A DNA stretch of 64,000 bases from Candidatus Sumerlaeota bacterium (GCA_030156535.1 JASGMJ010000007.1:62001-126000); one strand, 5' to 3'; positions 37,664 through 48,752 are shown, counted from the first letter of the stretch. Made by a program: numbers and translations. Notes: generated from the sequence alone by a model not told the origin.

Positions 37664-40600
37664 TCAGGCTGATGGTGTTCCGTTGCCTTCCGTCTTCTGG
37701 CGCTCGTGGAGCAGGTTCAGGAACGCGCGCAGGTTGCGGAGACGGTCGATTTCCTCGCCGGGTTTGAGGGTGATGGCGAGGACCTGGTTGCCATCGGGGA
37801 CGGAGTTGAGGACGCCTTCGCTTTCGGCAGTGGCGGCCTTGAGTTCCTCGCGCCACTCGTGTGCCTCGGGCGCCACGAGGGTCAGCTTTACGCGCGCGCC
37901 GCTGCCGTCGATGAGGGCGACGCGCAGGCGGGCGGCGGCAAGGCGCACGCGCGTGACTTCAAGGAGCGACTGAACGGGCTCGGGGAGGGCGCCGTAGCGG
38001 TCGCGAATCTCCGAGGCCATGTCCTCGACGTCTTCCTGCGTGCGCATCATGGCGAGGCGTTTGTAGAAATTGACGCGCTGGGTTTCGACGGGAACGTACG
38101 GCGCCGGGATGTAGCAACTGACCGGCCACTTGATTTCCACGTCGTGCTGGTCGTGGATTTCGTGGCCGCGCAATCGCGCCACGGCATCCTGGAGAATCTC
38201 GCAGTAGAGTTCGAAGCCGATCTCGTTGACGATGCCGTGCTGCTCCTTGCCAAGGAGGTTGCCGGCGCCGCGAATCTCCATGTCGCGCATGGCGATGTTG
38301 AAGCCCGAGCCGAGCTCGGTGAACTCCTCGATGGCGGCGAGGCGCTTGACGGCGGCCTCGGTGATGCCCTGCCCCTGGGGAACAATGAGGTAGGCGTAGG
38401 CGCGGCGTTTTTCGCGTCCGACGCGGCCGCGGAGCTGGTAGAGCTGGGCGAGGCCGAAGGCATCGGCGCGGTTTACGATGATTGTGTTGGCGTTGGGGAT
38501 GTCGATGCCGGACTCCACGATCGTCGTCGAAACAAGGATGTCGTAGTCGCCCTGCACGAACTTGATCATGTGGTCTTCGAGTTCGTCCTCTTTCATCTGG
38601 CCGTGCGCGACGCCGATGCGGGCGTGGGGAACGATGGAGCGGACGTTGTTGGCGACTTCCTCGATGTTGTGAACACGGTTGTGGATGAAGAAGACCTGGC
38701 CGCCGCGATTGAGTTCGCGCAGGATGGCCTCGGCGATGACTTCCTTTTCCCAGTGTACGATGCGCGTCTTGATGGGATAGCGGTCGGGCGGCGGCGTGGT
38801 GATGATGGAGAGATCGCGCAGGCCGGCGAGCGCCATGTGGAGCGTGCGGGGAATCGGCGTGGCCGTCATCGTGAGGATGTCGACTTCCGCGCGCAGTTCC
38901 TTGAGGCGTTCCTTGGCACGGACGCCGAAGCGTTGTTCCTCGTCAACGACGAGCAGGCCGAGGTCGAGAAACTGAACCCCCTTGCCGAGCAGCTTGTGCG
39001 TGCCGATCACGACGTGCGTTTCGCCGGTTTTCAGGCGTGCGAGAATCTCTTTCGCTTCCTTTGCCTTCTGGAAACGCGAGAGCAGCTCGACGCGGATGGG
39101 GAAGTCGGCGAAGCGCTCGCGGAAGGTCTGGTAGTGCTGGAGGGCGAGAATCGTGGTGGGGACGAGCACGGCGGCCTGGCGGCCTTCCTGCGCGCACTTG
39201 AAGACGCCACGGATGGCGACTTCCGTCTTGCCATAACCGACGTCGCCGCACAGCAGGCGGTCCATGGGGCGGTGGCGTTCGAGGTCGGCTTTGACTTCGA
39301 GGATGCCCTTCAACTGATCGGGGGTTTCCTGATACGGGAAGGAGGACTCGAACTCGGCCTGCCAGACGGTGTCGGGGCCAAAGGGCTTGCGGCTGGCGAC
39401 TTCGCGGCGGGCGTAGAGCTTGAGCAGCTCCTCGGCCATCTTCTCGATTTCCTCGGTGGACTTCTTGCGGCGCTTGTTCCAGCGCGTGCCGCTGAGGCGG
39501 TCGAGGACAACGCCTTCGGTGCTTGCGGACTGAAAGCGCTGGACGAAGCGGATTTTCTCCACGGGAACGAGGAGTTTGTCGCCGCCCGCGTAGACGATCT
39601 CCAGCAAGTCGTGCGTGCGCCCGTCGATGGTCTGCTGGCGCATGCCGGTGTACTGGCCGACGCCGTGGTCCACATGCACGACGTAGTCGCCGCGCTGCAT
39701 GTCGCTGCTGCCGGCAATGGGGCGTCCCTTGTAGATTTTCTTGTAAACGTGGCGGCGTTTGTAGCGGCCGAAGATCTCGCGGTCGGTGATGAGGGCGACG
39801 CGTGCATCGTGAAAGATGAACCCATCGTGAACGCCGCCAACGACAAGGAGCACGTCCTGGTAGCCTTCGACGACGCCGCGCAAGCGCAACTCGTGCGTGT
39901 CGTCGGGATGAAGAAGCGCGCGGGCAGAGATTTCATGCTCGCGCAGAACCTCGTCGAAACGCTGGACCTGCCCTTCGTTGTCGCAGGCAATGACGACGAG
40001 GTAGTCTTCGTGCTGCCGCCCCTTGATGAGGGCGATCCACGATTCGAGATCGCCCCCCGTGGCGGCGAAACCGCCCGTCCGGAAGGTGAAAACAGCCGTG
40101 CCGTGAACCGAGGAATCGACGGGGAGGCGCGAGTGCTCGACCCGGCGGAAGTTTTCGATGCGCCGCATCACGTCCTGGGGTGAGAGGATCAGACGCGGCG
40201 GTGGGCCCAGGTCGGAGTCTTCCTTCAGAACGTCGAAATACTGGCGCTCGACGGCGGATTCGTAGTGGCTGCACACGTCGAGGTAGCGCTCGGGCGCGTC
40301 CATCAGGACGAGTGTGTCCGCCGGGAGCTGGTCGAAGAGGGTGGCGAGCTCTCCCCCGCCGCGCAGGTAGTCCTCCATGTGGCTCTTCAGGCGAACGGCC
40401 TGAAAGGAGATGAAGCCTTCGGTGCCGAGATCCTCGCGCGACCGTTGGGTCATCACGTCGAACTTTCGGATGGATTCGATTTCATCGCCAAAGAGATCGA
40501 GGCGGATGGGGTCGTCGGCATTGGGGGGATAGACGTCGATGATGGAGCCGCGCATGGAGTATTCGCCGCGTGATTCGACAAGGGCGACGCGCTCGTAGCC

Positions 40601-41161
40601 CGCTTTCTCCAGGTCCTCGGCGAATTTCGCGAGATCGAGCCGGTCGCCCCAGGCCACGCGCACCGTAAAGGCGTCGAGAACACCGGCGGGAAGAACGCGC
40701 TGCATCAGGGCGTCGATGGGTGCGGCGATGATCGGCGGCGCTCCCTTCCACAACTCGCCGTTCAGGCGCGCCAGGGACTCGAAGACGTCGAGGTGCTTGC
40801 TGGTGACTTCGAGGCTCAGGTCTTCCTGGTCGTAGGGAAGGACCTCCCACTTGGGGTAGTGGTAGGCCTCGGCGGCGCCGAAGAATTCGAGGTCGTCGAC
40901 CATCTGCTCGGCGCGTTCCATGCCGGCGGTGAGCAGCAGGATGGGACGGCGAATGCTCTCGCGGGCGGAGGCGGCAATCAGGGCAAGGGCGGAGCCTTCG
41001 AGATTCTGGAGTACGATGGGCCGCGTGCGCTTGGTGTTCTGGATTTCGTCCAAGAACTCTTTGTAGGGAGTGGCATTGCGGAGAAGGAGGGTACGGAGGA
41101 ACTCCGCGGCCTTCGAGGTGCCCTGGCGGACGGCTTCTTCGAGGGTGAGGCTGGGCATCAA
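37664..41161 (-). CDS. mfd: Transcription-repair coupling factor
   Basis: 1165 aa; RGDYVVHVDHGVGQYTG; MDRLLCGDVGYGKTEVAIR; DEEQRFGV; TATPIPRTLHMAL; VSTTIVESGIDIPNANTIIV. Confidence 0.97.
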   Translation of the reverse strand: MMPSLTLEEAVRQGTSKAAEFLRTLLLRNATPYKEFLDEIQNTKRTRPIVLQNLEGSALALIAASARESIRRPILLLTAGMERAEQMVDDLEFFGAAEAYHYPKWEVLPYDQEDLSLEVTSKHLDVFESLARLNGELWKGAPPIIAAPIDALMQRVLPAGVLDAFTVRVAWGDRLDLAKFAEDLEKAGYERVALVESRGEYSMRGSIIDVYPPNADDPIRLDLFGDEIESIRKFDVMTQRSREDLGTEGFISFQAVRLKSHMEDYLRGGGELATLFDQLPADTLVLMDAPERYLDVCSHYESAVERQYFDVLKEDSDLGPPPRLILSPQDVMRRIENFRRVEHSRLPVDSSVHGTAVFTFRTGGFAATGGDLESWIALIKGRQHEDYLVVIACDNEGQVQRFDEVLREHEISARALLHPDDTHELRLRGVVEGYQDVLLVVGGVHDGFIFHDARVALITDREIFGRYKRRHVYKKIYKGRPIAGSSDMQRGDYVVHVDHGVGQYTGMRQQTIDGRTHDLLEIVYAGGDKLLVPVEKIRFVQRFQSASTEGVVLDRLSGTRWNKRRKKSTEEIEKMAEELLKLYARREVASRKPFGPDTVWQAEFESSFPYQETPDQLKGILEVKADLERHRPMDRLLCGDVGYGKTEVAIRGVFKCAQEGRQAAVLVPTTILALQHYQTFRERFADFPIRVELLSRFQKAKEAKEILARLKTGETHVVIGTHKLLGKGVQFLDLGLLVVDEEQRFGVRAKERLKELRAEVDILTMTATPIPRTLHMALAGLRDLSIITTPPPDRYPIKTRIVHWEKEVIAEAILRELNRGGQVFFIHNRVHNIEEVANNVRSIVPHARIGVAHGQMKEDELEDHMIKFVQGDYDILVSTTIVESGIDIPNANTIIVNRADAFGLAQLYQLRGRVGREKRRAYAYLIVPQGQGITEAAVKRLAAIEEFTELGSGFNIAMRDMEIRGAGNLLGKEQHGIVNEIGFELYCEILQDAVARLRGHEIHDQHDVEIKWPVSCYIPAPYVPVETQRVNFYKRLAMMRTQEDVEDMASEIRDRYGALPEPVQSLLEVTRVRLAAARLRVALIDGSGARVKLTLVAPEAHEWREELKAATAESEGVLNSVPDGNQVLAITLKPGEEIDRLRNLRAFLNLLHERQKTEGNGTPSA

Positions 41162-41408
41162 GGGGTCCTTCGCGGCAGGTTCAGGGGGCGGATTTAATGA
41201 GCGAAAGGCACACCAAGGCCCGAAGCGGCCCTTGTGTGCCGGCGGTGTTCGTCGGATTCGCGGCAGCCCTTTGGCGCCGCGCAGCGACGTTCCCGCGCCG
41301 GATGACGGCGATCAACGGGAATCAGGGGAGTCAGCCTTCCCGGAGCTTTCCCGTTGCGGCTCTCCCTCCGTGACGGGAAACTGGACGTGGAAAGGGTGAA
41401 GCCGTTCC

Positions 41409-42494
41409 ATGGCAACGATTCGTGTGCTGCGTGTCATTTCGCATCTGGACGTCGGCGGTGTTCAACGCCAGATGCTCCTGGCATTCCGTGGAATGCGTGA
41501 TCAGGGCATTGAGCCGGAGTGCTGCGTGATTCATTATCGCGGGCGGATGGCCGAGCAGTTCGAGGCGGAAGGCTTCCCCGTCCACCAGGTCAAGTTCCGT
41601 TCGCGCATTGATCCGCTGGGCGTGTTGCGGCTGCGGATGCTCGTTCATCGCCGCCGCATCGACATCGTGCATTCGCACATGTACAACGCGAACATCGGGG
41701 TGAACGCCGCGATGATTGCGCGCGGCCGCGTGAAGTTGGTGAACGGCTATCACAATCAGATTCTGGTGAAGAGCGACCGGCAGGCGCAGCGCGTGAAGGC
41801 GTCGGCAAACCGCCCGGATGCGTTCGTCGCGGTGGGCGATTCCGTGAAGGCGTCGCTGATGGAACTCTCCGTGCCGGGCGACCGCATCACGGTGATCCAC
41901 AACGGCGTGGTGGGACCGGAGACGGTGACGCCGCTGCCAAAGCGCGAGCCGGGCGAGCCGCTGCACCTTGTCTGGGCGGGACGCTATGTGAACCAGAAGC
42001 GCGTGGAGTTTTTCGCCGAGATCGCGGCGGCCTGCCGCGCGGCGGGTGTACCGGTTCACCTGACGATTCTGGGCGATGGGCCGGGGTTCTCCAAGGTGAA
42101 GCGGGCCATCGAGGCTGCGGGCGTGCAGGATTGCGTCGAGCAGGCGGGCGTGACGACGGACGTTTTCAGCTGGCTGGCGAAGTCGGATGTGTTTGTGTCG
42201 GCAAGCTATCGCGAGGGTTTCCCGAACGCGCTGCTCGAGGCGTGTGCGGCGGGACGCCCGTTCGTGGTCAGCGACATCGAGCCGCACCGCGAACTGCTGG
42301 GCGGCAGCACGGCGGGAGTGCTGGTGCCGCAGGACGCGGCGAAGTGGGCCGAGGTGCTCGGCGAACTGGCGCACGACCGCGCGCGGCTGGAGCGCATGGC
42401 GGCGGAGTCGCTGGCGCTCGGCAGGGCGTTCTCCATCGAGGCCACGTGCGAGAAGACCGTGGCTCTCTACCGCCGCCTGATGGGCTCGGCTTAG
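41409..42494 (+). CDS. Glycosyltransferase family 4-like
   Basis: ISHLDVGGVQRQML; VHSHMYNANIGVNAAMI; VIHNGVV; VSASYREGFPNALLEACAAGRPFVVSDI. Confidence 0.88.
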   Translation: MATIRVLRVISHLDVGGVQRQMLLAFRGMRDQGIEPECCVIHYRGRMAEQFEAEGFPVHQVKFRSRIDPLGVLRLRMLVHRRRIDIVHSHMYNANIGVNAAMIARGRVKLVNGYHNQILVKSDRQAQRVKASANRPDAFVAVGDSVKASLMELSVPGDRITVIHNGVVGPETVTPLPKREPGEPLHLVWAGRYVNQKRVEFFAEIAAACRAAGVPVHLTILGDGPGFSKVKRAIEAAGVQDCVEQAGVTTDVFSWLAKSDVFVSASYREGFPNALLEACAAGRPFVVSDIEPHRELLGGSTAGVLVPQDAAKWAEVLGELAHDRARLERMAAESLALGRAFSIEATCEKTVALYRRLMGSA

Positions 42495-43582
42495 GCTGCG
42501 GACCCCTGCTCCGGCGGCGGCTGATCGGGCGGAGCATCGGGAACAAGTTGCTGCTGATTGGTACGAATGTAGTACACCCACCGTGCCCAGTCGGCCCCAA
42601 CGGGATCGCCGACAACGACGGCGGCCATGAATCGGTCGAAGGCGTAGTCCGCCTCGGCCAGGGTGCGCTCCAAGCGGTGGAGGAAGCGTCGCCGCAAGGT
42701 GCCCTGAAGTGCCTTCAGAACGAGAGCAATGACGCCAAAGGAGAGGGCGATGGTGAACTCCACGGCGTACCCGGAGAGGAATGCCGGGAGGGGAACCTCC
42801 TTAAAGGGAGACGAAAATGTCCGGACAAGGAGAACGATCACGAACGTCAGAACCCATATCGAAAGAAAGGTCGCGATGATCGTCAGCACGGCTAGCCCCG
42901 CACGCCGCAGGCCGGCCTTCAGCCCCGCGTCCCATGCTGACTCGGCCTGCCACGCAGCCAAACGTGGTTCGAGGCTATTGGTGCGGACACTGGAAATACC
43001 CGAGACTAGGGTGAAGGGGACCAGTTGCGCGACGAGGCAGGTGAGGCTCGCAAAGATGACGTAGCCTCCGATGTGCCACGGGTGTGCGACGTAAAGATAG
43101 AGCCCGAAACCGAGGACAGACAGCAGGAGAACGATGCCGGTCGCCCCGAACTTGGAGGCCTCGCGACGTTCGAGGTAGATTGCTTCGAGAACTTCGCGTC
43201 CCTTCGCTCCCGCCAGCCAGAGGTCGATGGCCGCCTCCTCCATGTAGCCGCTCGTCGAGAACACGCTGCTCAGCCGTGCGGGCAAACGCCCGCCCACGAT
43301 GCGGGTGCGCTGGAATGAGCGCGCGAACAGGGCGGCCAGCCCGGCAACAATCGGAATGGCGCAGCACGACACCAGCCTGAAGAGCACGATCACAGCACCC
43401 ACAAGCCCCAATGCCATGAAGATCTGCATGGGCGGAATGGAGCCGCGCCGCCGCAGGAGGGTTCGCAGCGATCGCGCGTGTTCGGTGCGCCGCAGGCGGA
43501 AAGCCATGAACAGCGCGTTGCTGTCCTCGGCGGCGAGGATCGGGTCGAGCCGGCGCATCCAGGGCGAAAAAGAAGGTTTCAC
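42491..43582 (-). CDS. Polytopic membrane protein of unknown function
   Basis: TM segments (IFMALGLVGAVIVLFRLV; GIVLLLSVLGFGLYLYVA; LAVLTIIATFLSIWVLTFVIVLLV); probable GTG start at 43582. Confidence 0.6.
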   Translation of the reverse strand: MKPSFSPWMRRLDPILAAEDSNALFMAFRLRRTEHARSLRTLLRRRGSIPPMQIFMALGLVGAVIVLFRLVSCCAIPIVAGLAALFARSFQRTRIVGGRLPARLSSVFSTSGYMEEAAIDLWLAGAKGREVLEAIYLERREASKFGATGIVLLLSVLGFGLYLYVAHPWHIGGYVIFASLTCLVAQLVPFTLVSGISSVRTNSLEPRLAAWQAESAWDAGLKAGLRRAGLAVLTIIATFLSIWVLTFVIVLLVRTFSSPFKEVPLPAFLSGYAVEFTIALSFGVIALVLKALQGTLRRRFLHRLERTLAEADYAFDRFMAAVVVGDPVGADWARWVYYIRTNQQQLVPDAPPDQPPPEQGSAA

Positions 43583-43823
43583 GATTCCTCCACCGGGCGA
43601 AAGTCTCCCAGGGAGGTGCACGTGGGCAAGGGGCGCTTGAGGGAAATGAATCCGGCTTGTCCGCCGAAACGCACGCCCCGGGGCGCAGCCTCGGCGCGGC
43701 GGTTGCACCGGGCGAGCTTGCGAAGCCCGACGCAACCGCCGTGACGAGGAGGGCGTGGCTTCGGGCCGGGACGTGCGCTTTCCCGTTGCGGCAATTCCTC
43801 CCGCTTCCCAGCGTCCACTCATC

Positions 43824-44552
43824 ATGAATGACTCACCTGCCTCCCCCGCCACCCCGCCTCGCGCCGTCATCCTTTGCGGCGGCAAGGGAACCCGCCTGCG
43901 CCCCTACACCACGGTCCTGCCCAAGCCCCTCGTTCCCATCGGCGACCGCCCCATTCTGGAAGTTGTCCTCGAAGCCCTGCGCTCCGCGGGCTTCACGAAC
44001 GTCACGCTCTGCGTCGGGCATCTCGCGGAACTCATCCGTGCCTTTTTCGGCGACGGCAGCAAGTTCGGACTGAAGATCGACTACGCCATTGAGGACAAGC
44101 CACTCGGCACCATCGGCCCCCTCGCTTTCGTCGAGAATCTGGGCGAGGAATTCCTCGTGATGAACGGCGACGTTCTCACCGACCTCGACCTTCGCACTTT
44201 CTTCCTCAAGCACCTTCGCGGCGGCGCCGACCTCACGGTTGCCACCTACCTGCGCCGCGTGAAAATGGACTTCGGCGTGCTCTCCGCCTACCCGCACAGC
44301 GACTCCGTCCAGGGGTTCAGCGAGAAGCCCACCCATGAGTACGAAGTCTCGATGGGCGTGTACGCCATGAACCGCCGAGTGCTCGGACACTTCGCGCCGG
44401 GCGAGGCCTTTGGCTTCGACGACCTGGTGCTGACGCTGCTCGGCAAGAACCGCCCCGTTCGCCGCGTCCTGCACACGGGCCACTGGCTCGACATCGGCCG
44501 CGTCGAGGACTACGAGGCGGCACAGAACGATCCGCGCTGGGGAACGCCATGA
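43824..44552 (+). CDS. Sugar nucleotidyltransferase
   Basis: AVILCGGKGTRLRPYTTVLPKPLVPIGDRPILEVV; FLVMNGDVLTDLD; WLDIGRVEDYEAAQ. Confidence 0.92.
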   Translation: MNDSPASPATPPRAVILCGGKGTRLRPYTTVLPKPLVPIGDRPILEVVLEALRSAGFTNVTLCVGHLAELIRAFFGDGSKFGLKIDYAIEDKPLGTIGPLAFVENLGEEFLVMNGDVLTDLDLRTFFLKHLRGGADLTVATYLRRVKMDFGVLSAYPHSDSVQGFSEKPTHEYEVSMGVYAMNRRVLGHFAPGEAFGFDDLVLTLLGKNRPVRRVLHTGHWLDIGRVEDYEAAQNDPRWGTP

Positions 44553-45550
44553 CATTGGAACTGGAAGGCCGCAGGGTACTCGTCACCGGAGCGGGGGGCT
44601 TCATCGCCAGCCACCTGACCGAAGAACTCGCGCGACGCGGCGCCGTCGTGCGCGCCTTCACCCACTACAACGCACGCGCAAGCCGGGGCTGGCTCGACGG
44701 AATCGAGCCCGAGTTGGCCGAACGCATCGAGTTCGCACCAGGCGACATCACCGACGCCCGCAGCGTCCGCGAAGCCGTCGAAGGCTGCGAGTACGTCTGG
44801 CATCTCGCCGCACTCATCGGCATTCCGTACTCCTACGCGGCGCCGATCTCCTATGTGCGGACGAACATCGACGGAACGCTCAACGTTCTCGAAGCGGCAC
44901 GCGATTGCGGCGTGCGCCGCCTGATTCACACGTCGACGAGCGAAGCCTACGGCACCGCGCTCTCCGTCCCCATTTCCGAGGACCACCCGCTGCAGGCGCA
45001 ATCGCCGTACTCCGCCACAAAAATCGCGGCCGACAAACTCGCCGAATCCTACTGGTGCAGCTTCGGCGTTCCCGTTGTCATTGCCCGCCCCTTCAACACC
45101 TTTGGCCCGCGCCAGAGCGCCCGCGCCGTCATCCCCACCATCACGGCGCAACTCCTCGCCGGGCGCGGCCGCCTCGAGCTCGGCGCCCTCTCCCCCACCC
45201 GCGACCTCAACTACGTCGCGAACACGGTGGATGGCATGATCGCCTGTGCCAGCGCCCCCAACGACGCTCTCGGCACCGTCTTTAATCTCGGTTCCGGTCG
45301 AGAGATTTCCATCGCCGATCTTGCCGCGCTGCTCGTGAAGATGACGGGGGCGGATGCGGAGATCGTCTCCGTCGACGAACGTCTCCGCCCCGAGGCCAGC
45401 GAAGTCGAACGCCTCGTCTGCGACGCCTCGCGTGCGCGGCGCCTGCTGAACTGGGAACCGCGCATCTCTCTGGAAGAGGGACTCGAACGCACCATCGAGT
45501 GGCTGCGCGCCAACATGAGTTTCTATCGGCCGGAGGATTACACGCTTTAG
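44549..45550 (+). CDS. NAD-dependent epimerase/dehydratase (SDR, nucleotide-sugar)
   Basis: RVLVTGAGGFIASHLTEEL; VWHLAALIGIPYSY; TSTSEAYGTA; SPYSATKIAADKLAESYW; ATGA overlap with the previous gene. Confidence 0.92.
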   Translation: MTLELEGRRVLVTGAGGFIASHLTEELARRGAVVRAFTHYNARASRGWLDGIEPELAERIEFAPGDITDARSVREAVEGCEYVWHLAALIGIPYSYAAPISYVRTNIDGTLNVLEAARDCGVRRLIHTSTSEAYGTALSVPISEDHPLQAQSPYSATKIAADKLAESYWCSFGVPVVIARPFNTFGPRQSARAVIPTITAQLLAGRGRLELGALSPTRDLNYVANTVDGMIACASAPNDALGTVFNLGSGREISIADLAALLVKMTGADAEIVSVDERLRPEASEVERLVCDASRARRLLNWEPRISLEEGLERTIEWLRANMSFYRPEDYTL

Positions 45551-45614
45551 GGACGGGGCCCCACGCGGAGCCATCATCGCGCCGGTTGAGGACGACAACA
45601 AGAGGAGGGCTTCC

Positions 45615-48600
45615 ATGCTGAAGCGTTTCTTGCCGCTCGCAGTTCTCTGCTTTCTTTGTCTCGCCTGTAATGATGCAGACTCCGAAAACCGCCCCGTGCT
45701 GACGGAGGCGGCACTCATTGCCAAGCCGATTTACGATCAGAGTCCTCCGGCCGAGTGGCCCAATGATGGGATTCTTTATCCGGACGGATCACTGAACCTG
45801 ACCTTCGGGGCGGCGGAGTCGCGCAAGAACCCGGGCCTGGTTATCGAACAGCTCGGAGGAATTCCTGAAGAACTCCAGCCGTACCTGAATCCCCAGGGAC
45901 CTGAAGCCGTTTTCTATCCGTTCTGCGATGCAACCGAGCAGGGAGTCGGACACATACTGACACGCGGCTGGTACCCACTCGGTTCCATCCTCCTGTCTCA
46001 GCAAACCGATGCGAAGCCCGCCGTCGTCATCGATCCCAGCCGGTTGGGCGTGCTTCCGTATGCACGAATGGTCCCGCCTGCCGAACGAAATGCGGCGTAC
46101 TGGGCCGGACACATTCGTTCGTCCGGCGAAGTCCCGCACGACGCGTTTGTTGTGACTGGTGTCTACACGGCTGGCGGCGACGGCAGGGTGATGGCATCGG
46201 TCTTTACACTCTCCCCCGGCTCACAGGAACCCGCTGACCTTCTGGAAGCAGAGCTTGGCGCAGGCGACGACTTCCTCGGCCTTCTTCGCGGACAATGCCG
46301 GGTGGCCACCAACATCATGGATGCGCTTCTTGAACAGGAGCTTGTTCCAAAGCGAAAGGACCAGCCTGCTCCATCGGAGGAACTGCTCAAGGATCAGCTT
46401 GGCCGCGTCATGATCGCGTCGAATTCGATGCACACCTACGCGGTGCAATCGGCTGTAAACCGCGCCCTGCTGCTCGCCCGTGCCTATCCGGGAAGACAGG
46501 AACCTCTGCAGGCGGCTGCCTACGGGATGCTGGCAATGGCCGAACCGCTGTACAGTGAGACGCGGAATTTGTATGGCACCATGCTCGGGCAGGGAGAGGC
46601 ACTGAGCATCATAGCGCTGGCCGAAGTTGGTCTGATCACCAAGCCGGACTCCGTGGCGCTGCGCTTCCTCCTCGGCAAAGCCATTCGCTTTTTTGCCATC
46701 CCCAGCGAGCCTTTGATCTCCGAGGGATTCAACGTCACTGATCTGCCGCCTTGCTGGCGCACATGGGTGCGCTACTCGCGATACGAGTACAACCACATCA
46801 CCCCCGAGCAGGCACAGGTCCTTCCGATGTGGATTGTCCTGTCGAGCTTTACCGACGACCTCTGGTTCCTGGGACAATCCGCCATCCATGAGATGGCCCG
46901 GGGAGCGCTCATGAAGCGAAAGGACACCGACATGATGCCGGTGCTGATCGCCCTGAATGCGGGGTGGCTGGAGGGCGACAAGTTCACAAATCTCGTTTTT
47001 AACGCGAACGAAACACAGTACGAGGACTTGGAGAACTATCTGGCGCTCGCCGTGACCATGGGAGGAGCGAGCAGCAAGTACAAGCGGCTGCGCGAGGAAG
47101 TGATTCGTGACATCGCTGCAGTCAGCGGCGAGCAACGCCTCGGTCCGATTCTCGATGCCGCGGAAGCCGGAGATTACTTCGCCGTGCGCAAGGAACTCGT
47201 TGCCTGGCGCGAAGCATGGATACTCGACGATTCAAGCGGCCTCGTCACAGGAGCCGTTCGCTGGAGCCACCTCGAAAACCCACACTCTTCGACCTATCGT
47301 CTTCTCGGAATCGCGCGCACCCTCGACGACTCCAGCCGCTATGACGAGACCCAGATGACGGCCAGCACCGGTTTTCAGGGGATCGAGTTCACTCCGTGGA
47401 GAAGGTTTCAGTTCGCGCGCGACCGGCTCCCCCTCGGAATCACGCTTTTTGCCGACTTCCTGAAAACCGAATTTGGAAGCCAGGCGATGCTGAAGGACCT
47501 CCTGGTGAAGGCCGGGCCGTTCATCCAGGAAGGGCCGCTCTATGCACTGTGCCAGTGGAGGGCGGTGGCAGAGTATCCGGGCCTCATGCCGGAAGGCTAC
47601 GATGATGTGAAGTTCATGGCGGAGCTGAACGCTCAGTTACCACAGGACGTGCGCTTCCTGCGCGAACTGGCCGAAGCCCACTACGTTCAGCACCGCTACA
47701 CGGAGTGCGTTCCGATCTTCCAAGAGGCCAGCCGTCAGAATCGCTTCAATCCCTACTTTCGCCGTGATCTTGCCTTGTTCTTTCGCGACCATGGGTGTGC
47801 GTCCCTGACCATCCGCTACTACGAGGACTTTGTCTCCCGGGTGCCAACACGCTACGACATCCGCAACGACATGAACTGGTTGAAGGCCCAGATGGGAAGC
47901 ACGGAGGATTTCACCGCCCAGTTCCGCGAACCGGTGGACCGCCTGCCCGGCAACAACCGCTTCTGGATCGACCTTATCAACTATCAGGCTCTCATGCTGA
48001 AGGATTACGATGCTGCCGCGGAGACGGCCGAGGAAGCCGTCCGCTGGATGGGCTTGGATGCAGAACGACTCCGCGTCATGATCGAAATCAAACGCGGAGA
48101 CAAAGAGAAGGCACGCGAAATCCTCGCCGAGACTACGAAACCAAATGCCCGAGGCTCACTCGCCCGGATGAGTTACTACATCAACAAGGCACGAAATTAC
48201 ATGGAACTCGGCGACATGGACAAGGCACGAAAGTACGGCAGAATGGGCGAACAGGAAGAGCCCCATGCCTATATGACGATGCGATTTTTCTCCGAGTTCA
48301 CTCTGAAGAATAGAGACTGGGAAGGGTGCGAAGAGTGGATGACACTCATCAATCAGCGCTATGGACTGACACCTGCTGACATGGCGATCTGGGCAAAGAA
48401 GGCCTGGGGAATGGGAGATCGGGAAGCGGCCGTCACCTATCTGGAAAGGCTGCTGGAGGAAGACCCAAACCGCATGGCGCTCGTGCCGCCACTGATGGAG
48501 TTCTACGCTGAGCGTGGCGAGAAGGAGAGAGCGGAAGCCTTGATGCAACACGCGCTCAACGCACAGACACGGCATCCCGGCCATTTGGAGAAGACACTGA

Positions 48601-48752
48601 GTGCTTACGTGGAACTCTTCCCCGAGCGTGCCGAAGAGATCCGCGCTTCATTGCCGGGAGCCTTGAAGGGTCCGGAGACACTTGAGGAAATCGCCGGCAT
48701 CAGGTTCTCGTCGACACCGATACTCCCGCGAGCAGCGGGCGGAGGTTCATAA
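45615..48752 (+). CDS. Large TPR-containing lipoprotein
   Basis: FLPLAVLCFLCLACN lipobox; 1045 aa; TPR-like repeats in the C-terminal third (YEDFVSRVPTRYDIR...YMELGDMDKARKYG...YLERLLEEDPNR). Confidence 0.8.
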   Translation: MLKRFLPLAVLCFLCLACNDADSENRPVLTEAALIAKPIYDQSPPAEWPNDGILYPDGSLNLTFGAAESRKNPGLVIEQLGGIPEELQPYLNPQGPEAVFYPFCDATEQGVGHILTRGWYPLGSILLSQQTDAKPAVVIDPSRLGVLPYARMVPPAERNAAYWAGHIRSSGEVPHDAFVVTGVYTAGGDGRVMASVFTLSPGSQEPADLLEAELGAGDDFLGLLRGQCRVATNIMDALLEQELVPKRKDQPAPSEELLKDQLGRVMIASNSMHTYAVQSAVNRALLLARAYPGRQEPLQAAAYGMLAMAEPLYSETRNLYGTMLGQGEALSIIALAEVGLITKPDSVALRFLLGKAIRFFAIPSEPLISEGFNVTDLPPCWRTWVRYSRYEYNHITPEQAQVLPMWIVLSSFTDDLWFLGQSAIHEMARGALMKRKDTDMMPVLIALNAGWLEGDKFTNLVFNANETQYEDLENYLALAVTMGGASSKYKRLREEVIRDIAAVSGEQRLGPILDAAEAGDYFAVRKELVAWREAWILDDSSGLVTGAVRWSHLENPHSSTYRLLGIARTLDDSSRYDETQMTASTGFQGIEFTPWRRFQFARDRLPLGITLFADFLKTEFGSQAMLKDLLVKAGPFIQEGPLYALCQWRAVAEYPGLMPEGYDDVKFMAELNAQLPQDVRFLRELAEAHYVQHRYTECVPIFQEASRQNRFNPYFRRDLALFFRDHGCASLTIRYYEDFVSRVPTRYDIRNDMNWLKAQMGSTEDFTAQFREPVDRLPGNNRFWIDLINYQALMLKDYDAAAETAEEAVRWMGLDAERLRVMIEIKRGDKEKAREILAETTKPNARGSLARMSYYINKARNYMELGDMDKARKYGRMGEQEEPHAYMTMRFFSEFTLKNRDWEGCEEWMTLINQRYGLTPADMAIWAKKAWGMGDREAAVTYLERLLEEDPNRMALVPPLMEFYAERGEKERAEALMQHALNAQTRHPGHLEKTLSAYVELFPERAEEIRASLPGALKGPETLEEIAGIRFSSTPILPRAAGGGS

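Noticed and set aside
37706-40183. 825-aa plus-strand ORF
   Set aside because: Antisense to mfd, which has unambiguous motifs along its whole length; GC-driven shadow ORF.
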